Shown piece by piece: positions 1-11,460 of a stretch of 64,000 nt of DNA. A model generated the notes under the pieces. The model had not been told where the DNA came from. It did not search any database and saw nothing but the letters and a program-made list of their open reading frames with translations. This DNA is from Bidens hawaiensis (Eukaryota; Streptophyta; Magnoliopsida; Asterales; Asteraceae), in the NCBI GenBank assembly GCA_021521415.1, contig JAIQDT010009144.1, positions 1-64,000 of the forward strand. Direction: 5' to 3'. A program made the translations under genes and the position numbers. Numbering within the stretch: the first letter of the stretch is position 1; each line of letters begins with the position of its first letter.

Positions 1-935
1 TTATATATTTTATAACTTTCCATAATTTTGCAAATTCAACCCAAACTAAACTTTTATCTCACTATGTATCCACTTTCAAACTTCAGGGTCTAACTTGTAA
101 CTTTGGCATACAACCCACTATGAAATCTGGATAATCCAAGAACCGAATCCTAACCCAAACCCGTTTCTTCACAAACCCAGTTATAATTAAGATCTCTTGG
201 ACCAAAATTCTTGCTAGGATTATGGAAATTGAATCAAATCGTTCTATACCTACCTAATGCGACTTAACCGACAATCTAATTATGTTAAGTCAATCAGAGA
301 TGATCCATTCTTCCTATTTTATCAGCCGACTATAAAACGAATTCGTTATACATATAATCATTCATACAAATTCAATTAAATACGCAGACACAATCCCTGA
401 ACCCTAGACATCGTTTACCCTCGATTTAATTTTAATCCTCATCGCAGTTTAGTAGTTCGTTCACCACCCCTCTCAGCCGGCCACTGTTCCGTTCAAATTA
501 CACCCTAACGACGTGATACGAGGTAAATAATATGTGAATCATGATCGCCACTGTTAGATTAATAATAACCCTAACATAAATCCGTTTAACACCAACGGAT
601 TTAACCAATTTGGATTTTAGGCTTCATAACCAGATTGGGGTTTTTCTCAAGTTAATATATCTATTATTGTTTATGTTGTTTAAACGCGTTAGCCACTGGC
701 TCAGTTGGCCAGTGCGTCTATGGTTAAACCTCTGGTAACGGATGGTCGCGAGTTCGAACCTTGGCCGTCCCTTTTTGTCATATTTCTGGTAATTTGGTAC
801 TATTAATCATTTATTTTATGAATATTAACCATAATAAATGATAAATGAATTGTATTTATGAAAAATCGGCAAGGTTACATGTTTTCCCACATATTTAAAA
901 CTCTTATATATGTGTATATATTAGCATAAACGTAT
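1..935 (+). mobile_element. 5' LTR, left part, of gag-only Ty3/gypsy element
   Basis: Bases 1 to about 790 match 25661 to about 26450 almost base for base, and the second copy sits directly after a polypurine tract and is therefore a 3' LTR. By alignment the first 130 or so bases of this 5' LTR lie off the left edge of the window. The LTR is broken at 935 by an insertion and resumes at 20596. The join is supported by the 9-bp duplication TAAACGTAT at 927-935 and 20587-20595. Confidence 0.75.
692..776 (+). other. tRNA-like Pol III promoter module inside the LTR
   Basis: A box-A-like TGGCTCAGTTGG (697-708) is followed by a box-B-like GAGTTCGAACC (750-760) and a T5 run (772-776). The order matches a tRNA-derived SINE head or a tRNA relic. 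The box spacing is long for an ordinary tRNA and I could not fold a convincing acceptor stem, so I do not call it a tRNA gene. The same module is in the 3' LTR at 26352-26436. Confidence 0.45.
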
Positions 936-1223
936 AGGGGTGGAGAGAACTCCTTTTAAGGAGAGAACTAGAGAACTCTTTTAACACCATTGATTTTATT
1001 AGACCAAAGGCTTAAAAAAGGAAAGGGGAAAGATAAAAACTTCTGAGTTTTTTTAATGAGGGAGGGTAATGTTGGAGTTATTAAAATACAAGCGTTTCTT
1101 TTTTCCATCTTATCACAAACTCACATCGATTCACTATTCACAGATCTAGGGTTTCAGCTTTTCATCAATTGATCGTATGGTTCATTCAAATTGACTGCAA
1201 AATCAAGCATGAATCTGAAGAAC

Positions 1224-2856
1224 TGTCACACCCCGAGTTAGGGCCTAGGCGTGTGACCAATAGTTGGTACCTGTTTTGTAAATTCATCAGAGTTTGCGGG
1301 TTTTATTTCAGCGGAAGTCTTTAATAAAATCATATTGAAAACTTATTATTGAAAACTCGGGTTTAAATACTCGCTTGATATTTCAAATACAATTCTTTAT
1401 AAAACATAACTCTTTTATAATATTTTCAAATAAAATATCTGAGCCATCAGATAGCATCTAATGACTATACTCCAATATTTTATTCCTTCTTGCTTGTTTA
1501 AACCTTTCTTGTTCCCTGTAACATGGGGAGGAAAATACGTCAGCACAAAGCTGGTGAATAACGCTGACTCTAAAATCTCTTTTTCAATACCTTTGTGAAA
1601 CCAACAATAATACCTTTGTGACCACTCATTAGGCACCCAACTAAATTGGGATCAAATTACCCTAAGTATCATGCACAATTAATTATATACACAATATCAT
1701 TTCTCTGAACAGTCCCTTAGACCTTCAGAGGCATGTTGATGATATGCATGGCCTCGGGGAAATGCCGAGTCACCAAGTATGTTTGGATCCAGACACATGT
1801 ATACTCTTTATCAGAGTGTCCGTTTCTTATTATTGTACACAAAGTTTTAAACATTCAGACTCATTATAAAAGGTTTGGGGCGTATTCACCTTTTCTGTTT
1901 ATAATCAGTTTCTGATACTGATTCCTGTTTTATGATTTCCTCTTCTTGTTTTGTTACCTCGGACCTATAGTACGAGAATAACCTTTGTATAAATAACTAG
2001 ATCAACGATCTAGCTTCAGACCTTTAGTCCATTTTGTATAGCTTTAACCTTGATAAAAGCATTTGGTTATACAAAACATTTGGACCTTTAGTCCCTTTGT
2101 TTGTTTATCATTTACACACGATGTTTCTTCTTCAAGAAGAATCATTACTTTATAATATTATATTTCTTAACAATAAAGAAATACTATTTAATTATATCCC
2201 TTGAATAAACTTGCTTACGTTTCTTAATCAAGAAGAAACTATATTTTAACTATAACCTTTGCTTAAGAAAAATTATTTTATTCTTAATCGTAATCAAGAT
2301 TTGGCTATAACTTCGACTATGGTCTAAGCCATTTATAATAATAAAATAATAACTTAGGCAGAACCCCTTACCTCGCACGGGTTTTCGGAGTTAGATATTC
2401 CTAAGTTTATACGGGCATCATTTCTACTCTATGCACGTCTATCGAGGCGTTCTTGATCCACCTTTCTTGGCACGCAAATCGAGGCAATGTTCGGTTGCCG
2501 GGTCGTGCACGTACTTCGAGGAAAACACCGGGTTTAAAACACCTTTCCTGAGGTCACAGCCACGTGGCCTGGCACGTCTGCCGCGTGTCGCCACGTGGTC
2601 TGACACGTTCTGGACAAAATATTATTATAGGAAAGAAAAACTGAACATTCTGGACAAAAAATTGTTTTTGGTCATATCAAAATAATATGTTCTGGTACTT
2701 TATCCTACCTCCTGGTTTATCCTTGGAATGGGCATAATTCTTAACCAATCGAGGTGTTTTCTGGTCATTTAATAGCTGAAACAGCGTGAGCTGGAATCCT
2801 AAGAGGCTTCAAATTCTAGCATCTGCTAGTTATGAACGAACGTTTCACATCCCACA
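1224..2856 (-). mobile_element. Ty3/gypsy LTR or LTR fragment, reverse orientation
   Basis: It begins with TGTCACACCCCGAG, the reverse complement of the GGGTGTGACA end that closes the gypsy LTR at 22085. The right end is placed at ...CATCCCACA (2856) because that gives TG...CA termini, but no convincing 5-bp TSD is seen, so this boundary is tentative. No internal coding region is attached. It is either a solo LTR or a truncated remnant and lies inside the MULE-like element. Confidence 0.5.
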
Positions 2857-2969
2857 ACTAGAAAAGGTGCGTAACAAATATTTGTAGTAAGTCAAAACAT
2901 GTTTTGTTTTCTTGATGTTTTCTATTGATACACAATATATATGGATCCATATGTTTTTAACTTCCTGCA

Positions 2970-3772
2970 TGAAGAAACACGGATCTACCCCCCTTAACGG
3001 GTCTTAGATCCAATGAGTCCACAGGGTAGGATACGGTTAATTTCCAATACGATATAAACTCAATTCCCAAAGTCCAGTGATGTGAACATGCAAAACAAAC
3101 ACCATGAGCTCGCTACGGGAAGGACAAGAGGGGGGTCTTCCCGTAACCATCCTCTGGCGTGAGAATAAGTACAGTTCGACGAAGATAATGCACTTAAGTA
3201 AATAGTGAGAGTACAGTGGGAGTGAATGTGTATACCTCATGATGATTGAGAATGTATTTATAGCCGAAGGGTGTGGGAAGGTAATTGGGCCAACTGTCCC
3301 TTTGGAAGATGCTCTCGTAACCACCTGGGCACGTGTCCTCATACAATGGGTTCAATTTCTACGTTACATGTGCATGCATAACAACATGGATACGTGTCTT
3401 CATAAGATAGGATGGTAGACAACCCTGGCCATGTGCCCGGTTATAACGGCCTTACCAGGTGTCCTTTACTGATTGTCCGAGAGATCATGTATTACTCAAG
3501 AAAGCATTTTGGTTGATCTTCTAGAATGTTATTGGTTAATGACAGTTTTCCCGGGGCATTGCCTCGTGGTCGTTTTACGCATACCGGTACTCTGTCCTGC
3601 GGATGACTTCTAAGGATGTCAGGATGCTTCCGCATGTCTTGTGAGGGTGCTTCTTCCTCAAATAATTATGCGGGTGATCCATATGTCCCGCGGGTGCCTT
3701 ATGAGGGACTTCTTATTGACCCGCGGGTGGTACTTAAGGGTATTTGGGTCTTTTTGGTACCCTACCTCTATA
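2970..3772 (-). repeat. 3' LTR of the Tat element
   Basis: This 803-bp block matches 15868-16170 joined to 17874-18369. Left terminus is TGAAGAAACACGG and right terminus is CCTCTATA. On the minus strand a TATA-like CTATAAATAC lies at about 3254-3263. The adjoining internal sequence at 3773-3785 reads on the minus strand as a G-rich tract (ACTGGGGGACT) that could be the polypurine primer. Open frames in it have no resemblance to a protein. Confidence 0.85.
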
Positions 3773-4065
3773 AGTCCCCCCAGTCCAGTGTTTCTTCCGC
3801 GTGAAGTACTTTATGCGGGTGAAATTTTGGACTTAATGTGTATTTGGGGATTTTTTATTCTGCAAGTTGTTGAGAAATATCTTTAGTTGTTGTGGATAAT
3901 CATGAAAAAGGACAAGTTGACCACTCGCAGGCGCGTGTGCAGGTGATGAGACGTTTATGACGGCTGTCACTGTACCCGACTGTACAACTTTTTCCCTTTT
4001 TCGAATTTCCCGCGTGACGTGGCGACTACCCATTGGGTAACCTTTCCTCTCTCTATTGTTCATAT

Positions 4066-4096
4066 CCCATCGCATTAATTGCGATGGGTATAAATA
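4066..4096 (+). promoter_or_regulatory. Promoter core of antisense gene copy 1
   Basis: A perfect 9-bp inverted repeat, CCCATCGCA-N5-TGCGATGGG (4066-4088), runs directly into the TATA box TATAAATA (4089-4096), 126 bp before the ATG at 4222. An ACGT-core site, TGACGTGGCG, lies upstream at about 4014-4023. The arrangement recurs before the second gene copy, which supports function rather than chance. Confidence 0.6.
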
Positions 4097-4221
4097 GGGG
4101 GAGTTAGCTTCTTTTTGAAGTTTTATCGCCTTTGATTTCTGATTATTATCTTGTCTTTCCTTCTTCTGAACCTTCGATTTAGCCACTTAATCCTTCCTAT
4201 AACCATTCATAATATCATTTT

Positions 4222-7050
4222 GTGATGACGAGCATTCAATCAGAGATAGATAAAGTGGAGGTTCAATGGGACCAGTCTGAATATCCAAAACTCATTGAGA
4301 CTTATGGTATTCCACCGGAGTGGGGACTGGAGTTCCCTTCTGCCGGATCTATTGACAGATTCCCACCTCCTAGGAAGATGGTTGTATATTCTGACTTCTT
4401 CGTCTAGGGAATTTCCATTTTCCCATGACGAAGTTTTTCACGAAAGTTCTCAGCGGTTATAGGATCCATTTATCCCAACCGCATCCCCGTGCCGTTATGC
4501 GAATTCTACATTTCGAATTCGTGTGTACTGCCCATGGGATGTTACCCCGACTAGACCGGTTTCCTGTGTTCTATCGCTTTACCAACCGTGATGGTTGGTT
4601 TGTGTGTCAAGGATTAGCCGATAGGAGTATCGGTTACAAAGTCGAAAAAGGCTCCAAGGACTGGCGGAGCAAATTCTTCTGGATATCTGAGGACGTAGTC
4701 CCCAAAAATATGGTCCAACGTCCTGTCACTGAAGCCCTCCCGAAGGTTAAGACGGCTCCTCATGAGGGTCAAGAATGGTTCCGCGTCTTGATGTCTGAGC
4801 CAACACCGATGCGGGCACTACCTGAGGAAACACTTGTGTGGGCGGGCATGAGCCGTTTGTGGCCAACTCCGTACATGGAACCCGTTTTTCTTAGCTTGGA
4901 TACTCGTGAGTTGCCTTCTTTCTTTCCTCTTTTATTTTGAGACTTTATGGTTGATTTTTTACATTTTTCCTTCAGGTCCAGGGCCTATGATGAATGCTTT
5001 GTTTGAGGATATGGGCTGCGTGCGGAAGAGCATCCACGATGCGGGTGAGAAGCCCATTCTTGAAAAATTTAAGGGCAACTTCTTGTTTCCTGTGAAGGTG
5101 CGTGCTGAACCAATTGTTTCAGACGCTACCTTTGAAACAGGTGCGTATGTTTTGAATCTCCCTCCTCTTAATGAGCTTACCTATGAGGGGGTTATCGTCA
5201 TTCTATCTTCGAGTGACGATTCATCATCCTCAGAGGAAGAAAGCTCTGATGATGCTTCTGAGGTTTCATCTGTCTCGCATTTGTTGGCATAGTTAACACA
5301 GAAGAGGACCTTTACGTCCTTTCGGGCGAGTGACACAGGCACTAGTGCTGCGGGCACCAAAGATGAGCATGTGACTAAGAAACAGCGGATACGTCGTCCT
5401 AAGAAGACGCAACCCAGCCTTGCGGACCATCTGAAGATGGTAACTAGTACATGCTTCGTTTTCTAACTGTTTCTGCTCTGAGACATGATTTGAACGTGAA
5501 TCTCTTGTGCAGATCCGTATATAGCTGGGGATAACGTTACTAAGAGGTTGCCAACGCCAAATCCAATCGTTGAGAAACAATCGTCCCCTCCTCCAGAGAA
5601 GGAAATGGAAAACAAGCCTGCTACCCCTCCCACTGAATCAAATATGGAGGGGTCCAATGTTCAGCCGGGGGCTAACGAATCTCTGGACTATCTTTTCCAG
5701 GCTGGATGAGCCACTGGTTTTCAGAGTGATAATCCTAAAGTTACCACAGAGGGCTTCAGTGTTTTCAATTTGGACCATCTTTCCATGAGGCTGGAGGGGG
5801 TTCATCGCAAGATGCCCCTCAGCAATCTTCTTCAATCCTTGTTCGCCTCAAAACTTCAGGTTCTTAATATTACAGGGAGGCGATCTTAGGAGGGGACTTC
5901 GATATGTTTGTCCCTCATTGGGATATTGTCAATGGGTCTCGGTTTTCTAACCCTGAGATCTGTATGAGTGTTGTCAAACACTACGTGCCGCCTGCTAGAA
6001 ATGGCGCACCAGCGTGACCGTTCCCGCCACGACCTTCACACTGACTTATCTGATTACATGGCTAACAGTTTAGCATGTAGCCTGGAAATCTTACACGAGT
6101 GGCGTACTATGGGCGGGAAACTGGGTGAAGCTTCTCGAGCCGTAGAGGCTGCAAAAAAAGAAGCTAAAGATCATCGCGTGGGAGCCAGCACCGCCAAGTG
6201 GAAACAAGCTGATGCAGAAATCGCCCTTAGGGGTGAACAAGATCGGAATGCTGCTGCTGCCCGTAATTGGAAAGAGGCGTGTGAACGGCAAAACGCTGTT
6301 CTTGAAGCTGCCGGGCTGAGACCCAAAAGAAGAAAGACGACTTGGTTCGGGCCCAAGAAGCAAATTCAGCTTTAGAGAATCAAGTGACCCTTCAAGGTAA
6401 CCAGATTCAGGAGCTTGAGGCTGAACTGAAGTTACATAAGGAGCACTCGGAACTTAAGGCTAAGACTTCTGCTGAGATGAAGTCTGCTTATGACTCCTTG
6501 CTGCAATCCCGCTCCGAAGCAGAGACCCATGCCTCCAATGAATTGCAAGAGCTTCGAAGCAGGGTGGAGCATGCTGAGCGGGACCGGCAATGGTTCCTCA
6601 ACCGAGGGCTTGACTCTGTAAGTTTTCCTCATTTGTTGCTTATTGTATATGTCATGTTTATGATACTAACGTGTTTCTTTTACCCTTTGTAAGGTCATCT
6701 GGCATATCAAGGGAAGCACTGAGCTAACTGATTGCTTTGTAAATTTGATGACTGCTTCCTCTGAAGTTGGCCGGATGAAAGGCTTTAATGAAGGGATGGC
6801 ATTTGCTCAGTACGGTCAATCCTTTGAGAGTTATCCACTTCATGGCCTTGACGCAAAACAAGAATATGACATGCGGGTCAAGGAGTATGATAGCCTGATC
6901 TTCCCGCTGCAAAATATGCTTCCGGAGTTCGCCTCTGCTGATGATGGCGTGAAGCAGCTGCGGGTCTATTTAGACGATGAGTATGAGGACGACTCGTCCG
7001 AGGACACCTCTCCAAAAATTCCAGAAGATATGCCAGCCTCCAACCCGTAG
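4222..7050 (+). pseudogene. Antisense transposase-28-type gene, copy 1
   Basis: This resembles the plant family named 'putative gypsy type transposon' (transposase 28, PF04195-like). The core runs from the R-I-H-L-S-Q-P-H-P motif to W-R-S-K-F-F-W-I-S-E-D in 4425-4905. It is followed by an acidic serine stretch (SSSDDSSSSEEE, about 5208-5250), a basic segment, a long coiled coil (about 6000-6617) and an acidic C-terminus. Likely introns, all GT-AG, are 4906-4975, 5440-5512 and 6618-6693. Breaks: a frameshift near 4405, an in-frame TAG at 5290-5292 after which coding-like sequence continues in frame, a TGA near 5710, and a frameshift near 6320-6345. It runs opposite to gag-pol. The molecular function of this family is not established. 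Confidence 0.72.
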
Positions 7051-7366
7051 GATAGGTTTAGAGTTTTAAAACTTGTAATTATTTGACATATTTTGTAATC
7101 ATCTTTGCTTATCAAAGGAAATAACTTTTTGCCTTGTTAATATTTCACTTGTTCTTGAAATAATATCTTTTCAAGATATTTTTGAATTTTGAAATTATGC
7201 AAGTTGGATGATACTGATGACGTGGCGGAGAGAGGAATTTTAAGTGGCGACTGATAAGACGTGTATGACGCCTCTTGACAGCCTGTCTACACTTTTTCGA
7301 ACCTCCCGCCTGACGTGTCAATCATCCAGCGGCCCGCATTTTCACTTTCTTCTGTCAGTCAGACGG

Positions 7367-7393
7367 TCGCATTTATTGCGATGAGTATAAATA
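7367..7393 (+). promoter_or_regulatory. Promoter core of antisense gene copy 2
   Basis: TCGCA-N5-TGCGA (7367-7381) is followed by TATAAATA (7386-7393), 115 bp before the ATG at 7508. The inverted-repeat-to-TATA geometry and an upstream CCCGCCTGACGTG match the promoter of copy 1, showing that the promoter was duplicated with the gene. Confidence 0.6.
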
Positions 7394-7507
7394 AGTCGCT
7401 TGTGGCCTCTAATCCATTTTTATCACTTTCCAACTTTTCTTTCAATAACAACATATCTGAGATCTCCAAAACTTTGTTTTCTGTTTCTTTACCCATATTA
7501 CATTACA

Positions 7508-10157
7508 ATGGCCGGTGATAAGAAGAATCCTCCTGCCATCCATGAGGTTGGATGTAACATCAAAGAGAAAGACTTCAACGATGTAAAAAACGTGTACGGT
7601 CTGGCACCGGAATGGGAGGTCGAACGCCCGGCTGATGGTGCAGTTGCCACTACACATCCGTCAAAGAAAATGGCTGTCTATTTAGACCATTTTACGACGG
7701 GGAACTTTCAGCTACCGGTGACGAGGCTTATCCGATCTGTCTTAACAACATATGGGATCCATATATCCCAGATTCATCCATTTGGGATGTTAAGAATTCG
7801 ACATTTCGAATTCTGTTGTCAAGCCCATAACTACGAACCATCCGTTGGCATGTTTGCCGTTTTTTACAAGATGACTTTTCATGATGGATGGTACGGTTTT
7901 GCCACCACCGAAAAGGGTCCCATTGGCTTTGAATGGATCCGAAGCATACACGGGTGGAAATCAAAGTTCTTTTGGATCCGGGAAGACGTCATCCCATTCA
8001 CGATGGCCCGTCGGAAGCCGGAAGATGCGCCTCCAGAGATCCCTACCATTGAATACGAGGGTCATCAATGGTTTATTACTTTAACCAAGACACCGAGGCC
8101 CATGCGTCCCATTCACGAGGGGGCGATGGTAAGTGCGAAGATGACCGGCTATGGCCATTCCCCAAGTTGGAGCCTTATTACGAGAACTCGGACAAACATA
8201 AGTATGTTATTAATTTTTATTCTCAATATCCTTCCTCACTCTTAACTTTATTTCTTTCTTGTATAGATGAGGGTTCCGTGTTCAGTACTCTGGGGGGAAT
8301 GATGGTACGTCATCCAATCGACCCAAAGGACGCGCCCTTCTTGTCCCCGCAGTAATTTCCTCTTCTCCACCACCCTTAGCCCGGAACCTGTAGTTTCCAA
8401 GGCCATGTACGCTCAAGGTGAGGAGTTCTTCTTGAAAGGTGAGGGCATTTCACAACCTCGACCCATTACTGCCGCTACTTCTAGCGGAGTGATAGTGCTT
8501 CTTTCATCGAGTGAGGAGTCGTCACTCTGCGAGGGAGGGTTTACCGTTGATGCTACTAATCCGTCGCATTCAACTGTAGGTCAAACCCGTAAACAAGATT
8601 CAAAGGCCACCACCAACCCGTCGACGGGTGATGATGGTGATCATCAGGCAACTGGTGATACCAATATTGAGGAGGAGCCTCAAGCCATTGGTGCGGGTGT
8701 ATCGAAGGCAGCCGACAAGCGTAAGGTTCAACCCACCAAGGCTGCTCCGTCCAAGAAGAAGACGAAAGGTACTAGCCTGGAGTCGCGCCTACATCAACGT
8801 GATTCTGAGGACATCTCTTTAGGAGATTTTAAGACTTTTTATATTTATCTATCATTTTCTTAATCAATGACATGTCTGATGTATGATTATCATTTATCAA
8901 TGGGCCTGAAAGACTTCTCTGAAGACATATCAGGTTTGAAGAGTTCAACTGCACCACTACTTCCAACTCCACCCTCCTCACCGCCAAACACGGCTCAAGA
9001 TCCGATCGTGTTGACGGACACTTCTCCCCTTAAGGAGAAGAAAATTGGTGAGCCTGACGTTCTTCGCAAGTCTCCGTCCTTCAACGTTCATCAATTCACA
9101 GATCAGGGCGACGTTTGTGATTTTAACTATGGGGGTCAGACCTCCCCGCCTCCCGCGGAAGAATACACTGCCCCACACAATCCGCACTGGTCTTTACGCC
9201 GAAATTCGACGTTGAACGATGTGGATGTGTGTTTTGAGTATCTGCGGTAAAGTCTTCCTCCCGCAGAAAGGGAGCGACAACTTCGCCGTATTTGCCAGGA
9301 GTTGCTGAACTCAAACTCTTATCACCTAGCGAAACTATCTCTACCGGTCAAGAGATAACCCGAGACTGGTTGGCGATGAACGAAGAGTGGGATGACCTGG
9401 AGCTTAAATTATTTGATGCCAAGAATGAAGCCCTTAAGGCTCTAACCGAAGCTCAGGGGAGTCATCAAGCGTTGGAAGCTGAGAAAACCAACCGCCTTGC
9501 TGCCGAGGAAGCCAAGACTGTTCTCCAAAGGCAACTGGACGAACAAGCTGAGCTGATAAAAACCCTCTAGGCTGACTCAGCAGCCAAGGACAAGCGCTTG
9601 TCCGACCTTAACGCCAAAAGCCGGGAACAATCTTTGGAATGCGCCGGCCATAAAATGAGACTGTTGCGGGCGGAAGCGGACAAGAAGTGGCTTATGGCAA
9701 AAGGCATTCCTAAGGTACATATATTTTTATTCCTCCAGAAATGATTATTTCAGTCACAATTGCTTATATTTTAATTTTTCCTTAACAGGTTATCACTCAA
9801 GTTCGCAATAGTGATGATCTTGGTGATTGCGTTGCGGTGCTTTTGAGTGCCTCCAAGCAGGCCGGACGCCAAATAGGGTTTCAAGAAGGTTACAACTTCG
9901 CCTCAGAAGGCAGAGTTCCAGAGGAGTTTATTCTTCATGGCAAGGATACTGCTGCAATACTTATTGAGAAAACGAAGACGTGTGATACTTTGAAGTTTTC
10001 GATTTCATAGCAGATATCCGAGCTTGCTGATAAGGAAGACGCTATTGAGCAGTTAAAGGATCTTATTGATCTAGATGAAGAAGATCAATATGAAGCTGAG
10101 GTTGAAAATAAAGAGGGTGAAGACGCAGGAGTCGAAGACGCATCTCCTTATATATAG
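7508..10157 (+). pseudogene. Antisense transposase-28-type gene, copy 2
   Basis: It is a diverged paralogue of the gene at 4222-7050, in tandem and in the same orientation. The N-terminal 200 or so residues are intact and include Y-G-I-H-I-S-Q-I-H-P-F-G, H-F-E-F and W-K-S-K-F-F-W-I. The acidic serine block (GVIVLLSSSEESS) is at about 8490-8525, a coiled coil at about 9360-9714, and an acidic C-terminus at 9789-10157. Likely introns are 8202-8266 and 9715-9788 (GT-AG), with another probably near 8770-8900. Breaks: a one-base loss near 8145, a stop after 8352, TAG at 9568-9570 and TAG at 10007-10009. The start ATG at 7508 sits in ACAATGGCC, a good plant context. It converges on the integrase, which ends at 10380. 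Confidence 0.74.
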
Positions 10158-10208
10158 ATCTACCCTCTGTATAAACGTACATGTATTTCCTCTGTAATCT
10201 CTTTTGAT

Positions 10209-10214
10209 AATAAA
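10209..10214 (+). terminator. Poly(A) signal of antisense gene copy 2
   Basis: AATAAA lies 52 bp after the stop codon at 10155-10157, followed by GT-rich sequence. It lies in the short gap between this gene and the oppositely oriented end of integrase. Confidence 0.5.
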
Positions 10215-10379
10215 TAAGAAGTTTTGTTTCCTCCGGTACACTTTGTCTTATTCGTTATAATATAAGTGTTTTGCCGACCTTCGATTTTGTCAATAAAGGA
10301 TTACAAATATGAGATTAACATAGAATTTCCAACTAGTCTATTTGGGCGTGCAGGCCAAAATAAAAAACAAACGAAACTG

Positions 10380-11460
10380 TTACATGTAGCATTTTTTCAA
10401 CCGTGCCACATTCCAAGTTCGAGGGACCTCTGTCCCATCCAACTTCTCTAACTTTTAAGCATCCTTAGATAAAACTTGTTTTATCTTGTAAGGGCCTTCC
10501 CAAGTTGGGGCCAACTTGCCCGGAGGCTCACGGCCGGACGCCTCGTTATTACGGAAGACAAAGTCTCCTGCATCAAACTCACATTTCTGGACCGGCGAGT
10601 TGTAATACTTCTGACGCTGTTGCTTATAATTGTGCTCACGGATCGATGCTAGTTCTCTTCTTTCCTCAAGTAAGTAAAGATTTATCCAGAGTTCGTGATC
10701 ATTATCATCAATCAACAGAACTCTTGCGGATGGAATCCCAATTTCTGCTGGGATCATGGCCTCAGTGCCATAGGTTAAACTAAACTGCGTCTCGGAATTG
10801 CTAGAATTCCCTTAGGTGTGAAAGGCCCAAAGTACATGAGGCAATTCGTCCACCCAGCCCGGCCGCTTAGTTCCTAACCTTGCCTTAATCCCTTCTTTGA
10901 TAGTTCGGTTGGTTCTTTCGACCTGGCCATTTGCTTGCGGATGATCTACAGATGTGAAATTTTCAATGACTTGAAGTTTTTTCAACCATTCTTGTAGTCC
11001 GCTATCAGCAAATTGGGTCCCATTGTCACTTACCAATTCATGCGGAAGATCAAACCGGAAAATGATGAATTCCCAAAGGAATTTTTTAACACTTGATGCC
11101 GTTATTGATGCAACCGGTTTGGCTTCTACCCATTTGGTAAAGTAATCAATGGCCACTATCAAGAATTTGACTCGTCCAGGGGCTTCCGGGAATGGTCCCA
11201 TAATTTCAATAGCTCACTTCTGGAACGGCCAGGTGGATGTTACCGGGAACGGTTTTGGGACGCAGGGTATTGGGGGCATGGCGTTGGCAAGAATCACACT
11301 TTCTGATTTCTTGTACAACATCCAAATGCATGCCAGGCCAATAGTGCCATGCATTCATGATCTTTGCAACCGTCATCCTCGGGCCCGCATGTAAGCCAAA
11401 ATGCCTTCGTGGATCTCTCGGATCAAGTAATTTGCGTCTTCCGCATCTACACATCGTAAT
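10380..11460 (-). pseudogene. Tat integrase (zinc, core and C-terminal domains)
   Basis: The H2C2 zinc-binding domain is at 11454-11290 (H-F-G-L-H followed by C-D-S-C-Q). The catalytic core is at 11201-10812, with the DDE residues visible in A-I-D-Y-F-T-K-W, V-S-D-N-G-T-Q-F and N-G-Q-V-E-R-T-N-R. The C-terminal part at 10757-10380 ends in R-T-W-N-V-A-R-L-K-K-C-Y-M. Defects: a one-base loss in a T run near 11405, a TGA where Trp is expected just upstream of the core at about 11214, a stop at 10812 and a TAA near 10455. The core motifs survive although the reading frame does not. Confidence 0.8.

Noticed and set aside
692..776. True tRNA gene
   Set aside because: Box A to box B distance is long, no acceptor stem or CCA-end geometry could be formed, and the sequence is part of an LTR present twice.
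2431..2685. 84-codon open frame in GC-richer DNA
   Set aside because: It lies within the reverse-oriented gypsy LTR and has no recognisable motif.
1224..2856. Complete solo LTR with TSD
   Set aside because: Left flank AGAAC and right flank ACTAG do not match; AGAAC at 18399 would need a terminus that is not CA. Kept only as an LTR fragment.
3616..3886. Short open frames in the Tat 3' LTR (and 18009-18395 in the 5' LTR)
   Set aside because: They are LTR sequence, repeat in both LTRs with different breaks, and show no domain.
5293..6632. Several minus-strand open frames over the first antisense gene
   Set aside because: Shadows of the plus-strand coding sequence; only the plus strand matches a protein family and has splice sites.
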